A stretch of DNA of 64,000 nt. It comes from Chloroflexota bacterium (GTDB taxonomy: Bacteria > Chloroflexota > Anaerolineae > Promineifilales > Promineifilaceae). Below are positions 27,301-35,702 of the stretch, one piece after another. The stretch is from contig JAGOMA010000022.1 of the NCBI GenBank assembly GCA_017993775.1, positions 23,794 through 87,793 of the forward strand, written 5' to 3'. The first letter of the stretch is position 1; every line of letters starts with the position of its first letter. The notes under the pieces were generated by a model. It was not told where the DNA came from and did no database searches. It saw nothing but the letters and a program-made list of their open reading frames with translations. The position numbers were made by a program, and so were the translations under genes.

Positions 27301-28197
27301 TTACCAGAATCGCCGACTGAGGAAAAAGGCGGCGACCGCCAGACCCATAGCCGCGCTGGCGCAGGGCAGCGCGGCCACACCGCTGGCGTTGTCGTCCAGG
27401 GGGACGGCCGTTGCTTCTGGCGTGGCTTCTTCAGTGGTATCAACCGATTCAGCCTCGGCAGCTGTGGGCACGACGGATGTTGCCGTGGCGGGTGGCAGAG
27501 CCGGCTTGGTTGTTGGGCTGGCGGTGGCTGTGGTTTGGGGTACGGCCGTTTGTGTGCTGGTTGGTCGTGGGGTGGCGGTTTGGGCTGGTGGGGTGGCGGT
27601 AGGCATAGAGGTTGGGCAGTTGGGAACGGCCGTAGGCTGCCACGGCGCGCCGGCGGTGGGCGTTTGCCCATTATTGGCCGGGGCGGCCACGATGGGCACA
27701 TCGCCGGTGTAGCCATGCACCACGACAACTTCATTGGCTATCCAGCCGGTCTGGCCGTTGGCCAGCACAATCAACCACCAGGGAGCATCGCCGGCGCGCC
27801 CGGCGATGGGCCGCACTTCCAAATAGACAAGTTGGTCAACTGATGGGTAGGTGGTTCCCGGACCAGATCGCACCAGTGTGTTGCCGCGTGTTTGCACGGT
27901 CGGCGGCGTGCCGCAAGCCGAAGCCGTCGGCAAGAAGCCGCCGACGGGCGTGGCTACCAGGGTGACCGGAATGGGGGTGTTGGTTGGGGGAAGCGTCGGC
28001 GCTTCTGTAGCCTGAGCCGTTGGCGGCGGGTTGTCTGGCGGCACGTCTGTGGGCGTTGGGGGGGCGGGGGTTGGCGTGCGGGTGATGCGTGTTTGGGCAA
28101 ATGGGCTGGCGGCGTGGCTGATGTTCTGACGTGGAACGTAAACGATCAGCAGCGTGAGCGCAAACAAGGAAAGAAGAACAAATAATCGGCGTAACAT
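27301..28197 (-). CDS. Secreted SH3-domain protein with C-terminal anchor
   Basis: A 298-residue protein with a signal peptide (MLRRLFVLLSLFALTLLIVYV), Pro/Thr-rich spacers on both sides, and one SH3-like domain at about 97-158 (TRGNTLVRSGPGTTYPSVDQ ... WWLIVLANGQTGWIANEVVVV). The C-terminus is ALPCASAAMGLAVAAFFLSRRFW: a short LP motif, a hydrophobic stretch and two arginines, like sorting tails. The SH3 domain suggests wall or peptide binding outside the cell. It sits 77 bp after the DUF4012 gene on the same strand. Confidence 0.8.
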   Translation of the reverse strand: MLRRLFVLLSLFALTLLIVYVPRQNISHAASPFAQTRITRTPTPAPPTPTDVPPDNPPPTAQATEAPTLPPTNTPIPVTLVATPVGGFLPTASACGTPPTVQTRGNTLVRSGPGTTYPSVDQLVYLEVRPIAGRAGDAPWWLIVLANGQTGWIANEVVVVHGYTGDVPIVAAPANNGQTPTAGAPWQPTAVPNCPTSMPTATPPAQTATPRPTSTQTAVPQTTATASPTTKPALPPATATSVVPTAAEAESVDTTEEATPEATAVPLDDNASGVAALPCASAAMGLAVAAFFLSRRFW

Positions 28198-28274
28198 AGG
28201 TAATTACCTTTGGAAATTGATGGTGTGTTTGTCCATGGAATGATGCGTATGGCCAGCAAGCTGGCGGCATCTGA

Positions 28275-30290
28275 TCATTGATACTTTACTGTAATGTGGT
28301 TATTGGTGTCTATATCTAATTTGAATTGCAGCGTACGGCCGTTAACGGCCGTGGGCGCTGGCGTCGCCGACAAGATCTGCGCCCCTTCCGGCAGGGTGAT
28401 GGCGGCGTTGAACGGAAATGGGTGATTGCCGGCTTGTTGGATGATGTCGAGATGGTAGGTTTTACGGCCGTCCTCGTCGGTACTCACCACAGTTGGCAGC
28501 AAATACTCGTACTGGCTGTTCAAAGTCTGTCCCATCGGCAGGAGCAGGTAGTTGGCAAATGTGGTCAGCCCGGCCGTTTCAGAAAGCACCTGAGCCGGGC
28601 CTTGCCACGTCTGGCCAAAGATGTGGGATTCGCCGGGTATGGTGTGGATGGTGGATGTAATGAGTTGGCTGCCTTCTGGCACATAAATCCGCAAATAATT
28701 CCAGTAGCAGGCGTCGGCCAGTGTCAGGTAATCGGGCAGATCGTTATAGACGTTAATGTTGAAATGGATGCACGGCTGGCCGTTATCTGGGCGGGTGTGG
28801 GTGTATTGCAGGGTGAGAACGGCATGTGGGCCTGTGGCATCCAGGGTTACGTTGTAGTCGGCTGTTTTTTCGACGTAGATGTTGGCTTTGGAGTAACCCA
28901 CATTGGTATCGACGATGGCCAGGAAATCGCTGTTGGGTGATGGCGCGAGACGGCCGTCCCAGCCCAATTCTTCCAGCACAGCCTGTTCCTGGGGATGGCG
29001 GGTATAAATTTGCAGATGTTTGGTTTGTACGGCCGTGTTCATATTAGTCGCCAGCTTTTGCAAGTCAATCGAGCCAAAGTCGGTTTCCAGCTTGGTTTTG
29101 ATGGCGGCGGCAAAAGGACCTAAGAAATCTTTGCGCGAGTTCACCCATTCGGCTGCGTTTTGGCCTTCCTTACTTCCCCATGCCTCCCGCAGCGCCTCAG
29201 TGAGATTGGTATTGTTAAGCACGATGGTGTCTTCTGGGCTGCTTTCCGTAATCGTAACCGGCCCGGTGGCATCAATGAGCAGTTGCAGGAAACGTTGGTC
29301 AATGGCCACCGCGCCATCCAATGGCGGTAGGTCTTGACCGTAACTGAATAAATCCATCAACTTCTCAGCCGACGTGGGGAAATTGGGCCAAAAATTGGCG
29401 TCTAGGAATAAAAATAGCTCCAGCCCCATAAATTTTTCCAACGGTTCAGGTGGGATGTCGTAAGGTTTTTCGAGGTAGTCGTCTACCTCGTAGGCGCTGG
29501 TGAAGCTGAAGTCCTGGATACGGCCGTTGGCCATCGCCACAATCCCCGCACCGGAAATAAAGCCGCCGGTCGGTCGGAGTTCATCTTCGTTTTGCGCAAT
29601 AACCAAGTAGCTGCGCGGGCCATCCATGCCCATCATCGTGGGCGCAATCAGGGCAAATTTTAGGCCATCTTCAGCCAGCGGCAGCCATTCATCCGCCTTG
29701 GCGAACAAATCCTGCACCCTGCCGGGCAGGTCGCTGGTATCGCCGATGGCCGCGCGGGCGGCCATCACCTCGGCAAAAGAGTCATTGGCGGCGCGTAAAT
29801 CCGGCTCCGCGTTGGCCAGGGTTTGCGCCAACACCGTTAAGGCGCTCTCCTCCTGGGAGTCGCTGCCCGGCTGCATGATGACCAGCGCTGGTTTAAGACC
29901 GCGGATGCTGTAAGCGGCCGTATCCAGCCCGGCTACGGCCATGTCCAATAATTGCGGGGCAATCACAAGCGTGGAGCCATATTTGGGAACCCAGCCCAGA
30001 TATGGCATGAGCGGCAAAAAAGGGGCGACTTCTTTTTGAAGGGTTAAAACATCGCGCCGCACGCCCATGACCAACGCTTCCGTTTTGTCCGGGTCTAATC
30101 CGGCCAGACCATTTGCGGCCAAGGCTTCTGCTTCAGCCTGCCGGGCCAGGAGAGATTGGGTCGTCTGAGCAATGCGCCATGTCTTCAGCCCCAGCCAGCC
30201 GATCAGTAACACCGCCAACACGAGGATGGTTAGCCAGATGAATTTGCGTTTACGCGCTTGGGTTGGCGCGGATGGTTCAGCAGTCGTCAT
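28275..30290 (-). CDS. DUF4012 domain envelope protein
   Basis: A 671-residue protein with one N-terminal membrane anchor (about 18-37) and a large extracellular part. The segments VMGVRRDVLTLQKEVAPFLPLMPYLGWVPKYG and YLVIAQNEDELRPTGGFISGAG are typical of DUF4012, a family common in exopolysaccharide and envelope loci of Gram-positive bacteria and Chloroflexota. Its biochemical role is not established; it has been compared with LytR-like extracellular domains only by context. It lies 13 bp downstream of the GT2 gene, consistent with an envelope polymer role. Confidence 0.85.
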   Translation of the reverse strand: MTTAEPSAPTQARKRKFIWLTILVLAVLLIGWLGLKTWRIAQTTQSLLARQAEAEALAANGLAGLDPDKTEALVMGVRRDVLTLQKEVAPFLPLMPYLGWVPKYGSTLVIAPQLLDMAVAGLDTAAYSIRGLKPALVIMQPGSDSQEESALTVLAQTLANAEPDLRAANDSFAEVMAARAAIGDTSDLPGRVQDLFAKADEWLPLAEDGLKFALIAPTMMGMDGPRSYLVIAQNEDELRPTGGFISGAGIVAMANGRIQDFSFTSAYEVDDYLEKPYDIPPEPLEKFMGLELFLFLDANFWPNFPTSAEKLMDLFSYGQDLPPLDGAVAIDQRFLQLLIDATGPVTITESSPEDTIVLNNTNLTEALREAWGSKEGQNAAEWVNSRKDFLGPFAAAIKTKLETDFGSIDLQKLATNMNTAVQTKHLQIYTRHPQEQAVLEELGWDGRLAPSPNSDFLAIVDTNVGYSKANIYVEKTADYNVTLDATGPHAVLTLQYTHTRPDNGQPCIHFNINVYNDLPDYLTLADACYWNYLRIYVPEGSQLITSTIHTIPGESHIFGQTWQGPAQVLSETAGLTTFANYLLLPMGQTLNSQYEYLLPTVVSTDEDGRKTYHLDIIQQAGNHPFPFNAAITLPEGAQILSATPAPTAVNGRTLQFKLDIDTNNHITVKYQ

Positions 30291-30303
30291 GATTTTGGTT
30301 CCT

Positions 30304-31266
30304 TTAATTTACCGGTCGGGCCAGCCCCCAGACATAACCCAGGCCCAGAGCAAAGCCGCGCAGCGCCAGAACAAACGGCGACACGATAGCGACGGTTTTG
30401 TCTTTCGGCCAGGCTTTTTGGGCAAAGGGCACTGTTGTCAGCAGGAAAACGGCCGTCAGCAGCCCCACAATCGGCAAGAAAACAGGTAAAAACAGGGCGA
30501 TGGCCAGACTGATGGTTAACAAACCCATCAACCCAATTTGGACTTTTTGTACTTGGGGTGTGTAGGTGTCTTCGATTGAGCGTTGGGGGAAATGCCTGAC
30601 CGCCTGGGCTGTCCAAAATCCGTTGAGCACTTTCTTGCGAAAATAGCTGGTTACTGAGTTGGCATGATGGTGAGACACGATGGCCTGCGGTTGAAAAATC
30701 ATCTGGTATCCAAGGGCGGCAAGGCGATAGGACAATTCGCGGTCTTCGGAATTGGCCAGGGAGAAGCGTTCGTCGAAGCCATGGTGCTCCAGCAAGATCG
30801 CCCGGCGGTAAGCGGCGGAGTAAAAGTCCATGAAGGTGATGCGCGGATACTGGCGCAGGCGGTCGTACTTGTCTTCGTATTCGATTTGGACAAACCGGGC
30901 AGTCACTTCTTTTTGAGAGGTGGTGTAGGCGCCCTTGACGCCGGCGATTTCCGCTTCGGCCAGGAGCGGCGCGGTGATTTGGTGAATCCAGTCTGGTCGT
31001 GGGGCGCAGTCGGCATCGGTGAAGCAGGTTATTTCGCCGCTGGCGGCGCGAATGCCTGTGTTGCGCGCCGAGGCGGGGCCACGTTTTTCCTGGCGGATGA
31101 CTTTTGCTCCCGCTTCTGAAGCTAGTTGGGCGGTTGCATCGGTGGAGCCATCGTCGATAACGATCACTTCGTATGGCGAGGGGACGTTATCCTGGTGCAT
31201 GAGGGCGGATACGCAGGCAGTGATGGTTGTTTGGGCATTGTGAGCAGGGATTATGATTGAGATCAT
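30304..31266 (-). CDS. Glycosyltransferase family 2
   Basis: A 320-residue GT-A enzyme. Nucleotide-sugar binding shows as MISIIIPAHNAQTTI, VIVIDDGSTDATA and the DXD-like FTDADCAPRPDW; a C-terminal acceptor-side motif NSEDRELSYRLAALGYQ matches the ED-R pattern. Two or three hydrophobic helices at the C-terminus anchor it to the membrane. I chose the ATG at 31266, as it matches the family start; a frame extending to 31350 would overlap the upstream gene. It probably adds sugars to a membrane-bound polymer precursor. Confidence 0.9.
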   Translation of the reverse strand: MISIIIPAHNAQTTITACVSALMHQDNVPSPYEVIVIDDGSTDATAQLASEAGAKVIRQEKRGPASARNTGIRAASGEITCFTDADCAPRPDWIHQITAPLLAEAEIAGVKGAYTTSQKEVTARFVQIEYEDKYDRLRQYPRITFMDFYSAAYRRAILLEHHGFDERFSLANSEDRELSYRLAALGYQMIFQPQAIVSHHHANSVTSYFRKKVLNGFWTAQAVRHFPQRSIEDTYTPQVQKVQIGLMGLLTISLAIALFLPVFLPIVGLLTAVFLLTTVPFAQKAWPKDKTVAIVSPFVLALRGFALGLGYVWGLARPVN

Positions 31267-31289
31267 GGCGATAAGGTTTTTGGCGGCTC

Positions 31290-32366
31290 TTAAGGCGACG
31301 GTAATTGTGGCGCGCCGGTTGGGGAAACGGCCGTTTCCGTCCAGCGCCAATCGGTGTGCCAGGCGGCGATAATTCCCAGAATTATCTGGGGAGCAAGGAT
31401 CAGAAGATGAAAGACGAGCGCATAACTCAGGGCGGCGGCTTCGTCGGTGAAACCGAATTGTTTAATCATGAAGACGACGGCAAACTCAAACACGCCAATT
31501 TTGGCCGGCGTGGGCACAGGCAAAGAGGCGGCAACCGTGACGCCTAAATTGATCAACACCGCTTCGGTCAGGCCGAAGGGCAAATGAAAGGCCGGGAATA
31601 GGGCAAGCGGCATCAGAACGGATAAGATGACAATGGCGATGGAGCGGGCGAGCAGGCCAAGCATGGTTCGTTTGCTGCGCATGGCGGCCAATCCGGCCAG
31701 GCCGGAGGTGGTGAAGCGGAGCAGACGGCCGTTCAGTTTGGCGGGTAACGGCCGTAACAATCTCTCGGCCACACGAATGACCCAGGCTGTTTGGTAGGCA
31801 ATCGCATAGAGCACCAGGAAAGCGAGTATCGCCGCCAGACCGAGGACAACGCCTTGCTGGGTGATGAAAGATGGCACAACAACGAAGGGGAGGATGACGA
31901 CAACGGTCAGCAGCAGCATGATTAAATCTAGCGTTTTTTCCAGGATCAGGGTTCCCAGGCTTTCCATTTTGCTGATGCCGGTTTGTTGGAACAGAGCATA
32001 GACGCGCGCCAGATCACCCAGACGCATGAAGGAAACGGCCGTGTTCACAAATTGTCCCAGCATCAGCGCCCAAAACGCGGCGCTAAAACCGGGCTGCGCC
32101 GTGGGCGGCGCAAACTGAAGCTGCCAGCGCCACGTTTTAGCCAGCAGCGTAAGTAAAAAAATCGCCAGGGCCGCCGCAATGAAAAATGGATTGGCCAGCG
32201 ACAATGCCCGGCCGATTTCCGCCAGGGTAATGTGGCGCACAATATACCATCCACCCCAGACAAGCAGCGCCAGTCCAACCACAACATTGAGCCAGGAAAG
32301 CAGCTTTTTGGAGGCGGTGGGTTGGTGAGGCGGGCTGGAAACGCGTTTTTGGTCTTCGACGGTCAC
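31290..32366 (-). CDS. Lysylphosphatidylglycerol synthase TM region / UPF0104-like protein
   Basis: A 358-residue polytopic membrane protein with about eight helices. Typical strings are LARVYALFQQTGISKMESLGTLILEKTLDLIMLL and TEAVILINLGVTVAASLPVPTPAKIGVFEFAVVF. The family (AglD/MprF flippase-like domain) is often found beside glycosyltransferases and is thought to move or modify lipid-linked substrates. Here it directly precedes GT2 and DUF4012 genes. Confidence 0.87.
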   Translation of the reverse strand: MTVEDQKRVSSPPHQPTASKKLLSWLNVVVGLALLVWGGWYIVRHITLAEIGRALSLANPFFIAAALAIFLLTLLAKTWRWQLQFAPPTAQPGFSAAFWALMLGQFVNTAVSFMRLGDLARVYALFQQTGISKMESLGTLILEKTLDLIMLLLTVVVILPFVVVPSFITQQGVVLGLAAILAFLVLYAIAYQTAWVIRVAERLLRPLPAKLNGRLLRFTTSGLAGLAAMRSKRTMLGLLARSIAIVILSVLMPLALFPAFHLPFGLTEAVLINLGVTVAASLPVPTPAKIGVFEFAVVFMIKQFGFTDEAAALSYALVFHLLILAPQIILGIIAAWHTDWRWTETAVSPTGAPQLPSP

Positions 32367-32421
32367 GAATACCCTCGCATGGATAATTTGCAGTCGGTTC
32401 TACAGCGAGTTGGGCGCCCTG

Positions 32422-34590
32422 TCAAGGAGTTGGCGGCGTGGCGCTGCTGGCTGGCGGGCTGCTGTTTGGCCGGACGATGCGCGCGCTGGGATCGCCGAAC
32501 AAGGTAAATGTATCACTAATTTCGTGTAGATCGGCGCTGGGGTTGGCGGCGAGCGCCAGCTTGGCGTTTTGGAAGGCGTCGCCGATGCGGGCAACGGCCG
32601 TGTCTTGCAAATTGCTCAACAAGGCGGCGGCAAATGGCTCCTGGCTGGCCGATAACGTGAGGCTGGTGGCGGCCACCGTTAAAACTGGTCCCCCCTCATG
32701 GGCCAGCATGATTTCGGTCAGCGATGTTTGGTCTGGCTGGGTAAACAGGCCGGTCAGGCAAGTAAGCTGGACGACGATGGGCGGCATGGCGGTTTGCAAT
32801 TCTTTGACGGCATCCAGGGTGAATATATTTTCTTTGCCCCACTGCGCCAGGCTGCCATGCCCAATGTAGGTGGCAAGCCATGTTCCGGCGTTCCAATCGC
32901 TTACTACATCGGCGGCGGATGGGCTGGTGAGCAAGCTGATTTGTGCCTCTGTGAAGCTGCTGCCTTCGCTGAGGCGTTGGGCCATGCTGGCAAAACTGCC
33001 GTCTGTGCCATCGGCGGCAAAGAGGGCCAGATCGACGGCCGTGCCGCTTTCATAGGCCAAGGTACGGGCGACAAGAGACTCGACGGCCGTTATCGAATCC
33101 ACCGGCCAACGACCCACCGCCAGGTCTGGATAAGTGTCGCCATCAATATCGGCTAGACGCGCATCGCTCACCGTTTCACCGCTAAACGATACCGGCACCA
33201 TCGGGGAAGGCACATTATTAGCCGGGGCCAATCCCAGGTAGTTCTGGTAATCGGAAGTGGCGTCGCCGACCAGAAACAGGTAGCGCGGCGATGGCGCTTG
33301 CCAATTTTTGGCGGCATAGGCCACGAAGGCGCTGATGCTGTCCGGCGAAGCTGCCCCACCGCCAAACTCGTCGTAGATTTCCGCCACCGGCACTACCGCC
33401 ACCCGCAAACCTTCCGCTTGCCGCGCCGCGACCAGCGGTTCCAGAGCTGGAGCCAGCGTGTCCGTGGTTACAATCAGCAAATCGGCCCCGTTGTCCGCGC
33501 CGCGCAGGCTGCTGGCGCGCATGGGCAGTATTTCGGCGGATTGGTAGCCTTGCGGCCCGATGGCCGCGATGGTTTGCCCGGTTTGGACGGCCAGGGTGAA
33601 CGGCTCGGCGGCCGATGATCCGGTAAGTTTTTGCGGGGCGTCCGGGTTGGTGATGTCAAAAAGGGCTGGGGCGGCGCTGAAATCAGCCAGGGTCAGCACG
33701 CCATTTTTCCCGCTGACGACGAGTTCGTCGTGGATGGCGCTGGGTGGGGCCGCGTAGTCCGCCGCAATCCAATTCAGGTTCATGATGTCTAAAAAGGTTG
33801 CGCCTTCTGGCTTGTTGTCGAGGACCAGGGTGTTGGTTCCGGTTTGCAGGACTCCGGCGGGTATATCAACCACGCCTGTGTAATAAATCTGGCCGTCGAA
33901 GCGAATGGTTCCTACGAGTTGCCCATTGACGATGAGGTCGAAATCATGGTCGTTTTCGACCTCCGGGTTGTAGGTTTCGCCTTTGAGCTGCACGCGAATT
34001 TGGCCGGAGCCGTCGGTCACGGCGGGGAGATCAAACTCGAAGGGCAGGCTGTTGCCCTGGCGTAGAGGCTGCCAGAACCAGAGGTCGGCGTTGGCGGGGG
34101 CGTTGGCCAGAAAATCGCGTGCTTCTGATTTGTAGATTAGGTTTTCTTCCAGAATGAGGGTGCGGGTAATGGCGTCGACGGCCGTTACTGAGTCTGGCGT
34201 GGACACGGCCGTTTCCACTATCTCCTCCCCGGCGGTTCCGCTGGTGAGTACGTAGGCGCGTTGGCTGGTGTAGCGGTCGGTCGGGGCCTGGCCGTAAAAA
34301 ATCAGGGCATTCTGGTCGATGATGAAGGGGACGGCCGTTTCTCCCTGGCTGAGCTGCAAGTTGGCCGCATCAAAGGCGGCGATTTCCAGCCCGGCGGCAG
34401 CCAGATCGGCCTGTGCGACGCGCACAAAACCATCCTGGTTAACCATAAGTTTCACACGGTCGCTGGCGCTTGGAGCGGTGGGAGGAAGGGGGGCTGGGCG
34501 GCAGCTAACGGCCGTTAACCAGAACAGGCTGCTCAGGACAAGCAGCCAGACTGGCCGGAAAGCGCAATGGGTTTGAGATGGACGATGCAT
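32422..34590 (-). CDS. Gingipain-like C25 cysteine peptidase, lipoprotein
   Basis: A 722-residue protein from the ATG at 34590; a frame extending to 34683 would overlap the upstream gene. The leader carries a lipobox LTAVSC ending at Cys30. An N-terminal beta-rich part precedes the C25 peptidase region: RYLFLVGDATSD, YPDLAVGRWPV, then ATYIGHGSLAQWG with His near 578 and VVQLTCLTGLF with Cys near 611, the expected dyad. C25 includes gingipains and the type IX secretion sortase PorU. It probably acts on surface proteins. It lies 8 bp after the preceding gene on the same strand. Confidence 0.88.
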   Translation of the reverse strand: MHRPSQTHCAFRPVWLLVLSSLFWLTAVSCRPAPLPPTAPSASDRVKLMVNQDGFVRVAQADLAAAGLEIAAFDAANLQLSQGETAVPFIIDQNALIFYGQAPTDRYTSQRAYVLTSGTAGEEIVETAVSTPDSVTAVDAITRTLILEENLIYKSEARDFLANAPANADLWFWQPLRQGNSLPFEFDLPAVTDGSGQIRVQLKGETYNPEVENDHDFDLIVNGQLVGTIRFDGQIYYTGVVDIPAGVLQTGTNTLVLDNKPEGATFLDIMNLNWIAADYAAPPSAIHDELVVSGKNGVLTLADFSAAPALFDITNPDAPQKLTGSSAAEPFTLAVQTGQTIAAIGPQGYQSAEILPMRASSLRGADNGADLLIVTTDTLAPALEPLVAARQAEGLRVAVVPVAEIYDEFGGGAASPDSISAFVAYAAKNWQAPSPRYLFLVGDATSDYQNYLGLAPANNVPSPMVPVSFSGETVSDARLADIDGDTYPDLAVGRWPVDSITAVESLVARTLAYESGTAVDLALFAADGTDGSFASMAQRLSEGSSFTEAQISLLTSPSAADVVSDWNAGTWLATYIGHGSLAQWGKENIFTLDAVKELQTAMPPIVVQLTCLTGLFTQPDQTSLTEIMLAHEGGPVLTVAATSLTLSASQEPFAAALLSNLQDTAVARIGDAFQNAKLALAANPSADLHEISDTFTLFGDPSARIVRPNSSPPASSATPPTP

Positions 34591-34598
34591 GGCGCGGA

Positions 34599-35693
34599 TT
34601 ATCCGGCTTTGCGTGTATAGAGCACGATAGACCCCACCACACCGGTAACAAAAATAAGCAGGGCCACGATGAACCCAATCCACAAGAACAAGGTGCCGCG
34701 GCCGTTGGCAGAATCCCGGTTCGCAGCGGTCTGCGAAGAAGAGCCATCGGCTGCGCTCTGGTAGCCTTGGGTGTTACCGATGACGTTGATGCGCGTGGGC
34801 TGCGGGCTGGCTGTGGGCGTGACTTGATCTAGAGGATAAGAAGCGGGTAATTCCGCCGTGGGGAAAACGGCATCGTTGCTGCCGGGGTAGCTGTCCTGGG
34901 CGGCGGGTACAGCGGGCAGCGGGGTAATGTCGGTCTGGGCCTGGACGCCAGCAGCAAAAACGGGGTTGCTGGTTGCTTCGGCGGCGCGCGTGGGCTGGGT
35001 ATTGGTAGTTGTGTTGGTGTTGGTGTTGGCGGGAACGGCCGTGGCCGTGGCCGCCAGGTTTGGCTGTCCGGCGGACGGGGTAATGGTGGCGAAACGAACA
35101 GGAGTGGCGGTGGGTTGAATGACGGGGACGGCCGTGCTGCCACTGGCGGGCGGTTGGGTAGCCGATATCGTGACGGCCAGGGCGCGAGTAGCTGTCGGCG
35201 TGGGAGTGGATGAGCCGACGGCGGCTACGGGAATCGCTGTGTTGGTGGGCGGAATGCCAACCGTCACGGTGCGGCGCGCGTCTGGTGGTTCAGTCTCTGA
35301 GCCATCGTTTTCAACTTCCAAGAGGATGTAGGTGACGACCTGACCATTTGTGACGCTGGCGTCGGTGCGGATGTAGGTGGCACCGGTGGAGACGCCGCCC
35401 TGCGCGTAGATAATGCCCGATTCGTCGTCGCCCAGAGCATCCAGATATTCGGCTGTGGCGCTGCCGATGCTGCGTTTGAGGCGGAAGCCAACTGTATCTT
35501 CTGTTGCTGTGACCCAGACAAGGCGGACGGCGTTGTCCAGAGGCGTAGCGGTGAAGGAGACCAGTTCAACGGCCGTAGGGCCATCTGGCGTGGGGGTTGT
35601 GTTTGAGACTTGGGCCTGGGCGCTTAAGCCTTGAAAAAGGATGAAGCCCAAGACCAGGAAAAGGAGTGCAAATCGGAATCTTTGTTTGTGCAT
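34599..35693 (-). CDS. Secreted fibronectin-like protein with C-terminal membrane anchor
   Basis: A 364-residue protein with a signal peptide ending near AQAQ (about 28), a beta-sandwich at about 40-140 (VRLVWVTATEDTVGFRLKRS ... NGQVVTYILLEVENDGSE), a long Pro/Thr/Ala-rich linker, and a C-terminal hydrophobic helix followed by RKAG. The beta domain matches the small membrane protein at 39944-40417 (WETATELDTAGFFLYRS). It lies between two C25 peptidase genes, 9-10 bp from each, so it is probably a substrate or partner of one of them. No catalytic motif is visible. Confidence 0.82.
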   Translation of the reverse strand: MHKQRFRFALLFLVLGFILFQGLSAQAQVSNTTPTPDGPTAVELVSFTATPLDNAVRLVWVTATEDTVGFRLKRSIGSATAEYLDALGDDESGIIYAQGGVSTGATYIRTDASVTNGQVVTYILLEVENDGSETEPPDARRTVTVGIPPTNTAIPVAAVGSSTPTPTATRALAVTISATQPPASGSTAVPVIQPTATPVRFATITPSAGQPNLAATATAVPANTNTNTTTNTQPTRAAEATSNPVFAAGVQAQTDITPLPAVPAAQDSYPGSNDAVFPTAELPASYPLDQVTPTASPQPTRINVIGNTQGYQSAADGSSSQTAANRDSANGRGTLFLWIGFIVALLIFVTGVVGSIVLYTRKAG

Positions 35694-35702
35694 GATTTAG
35701 CG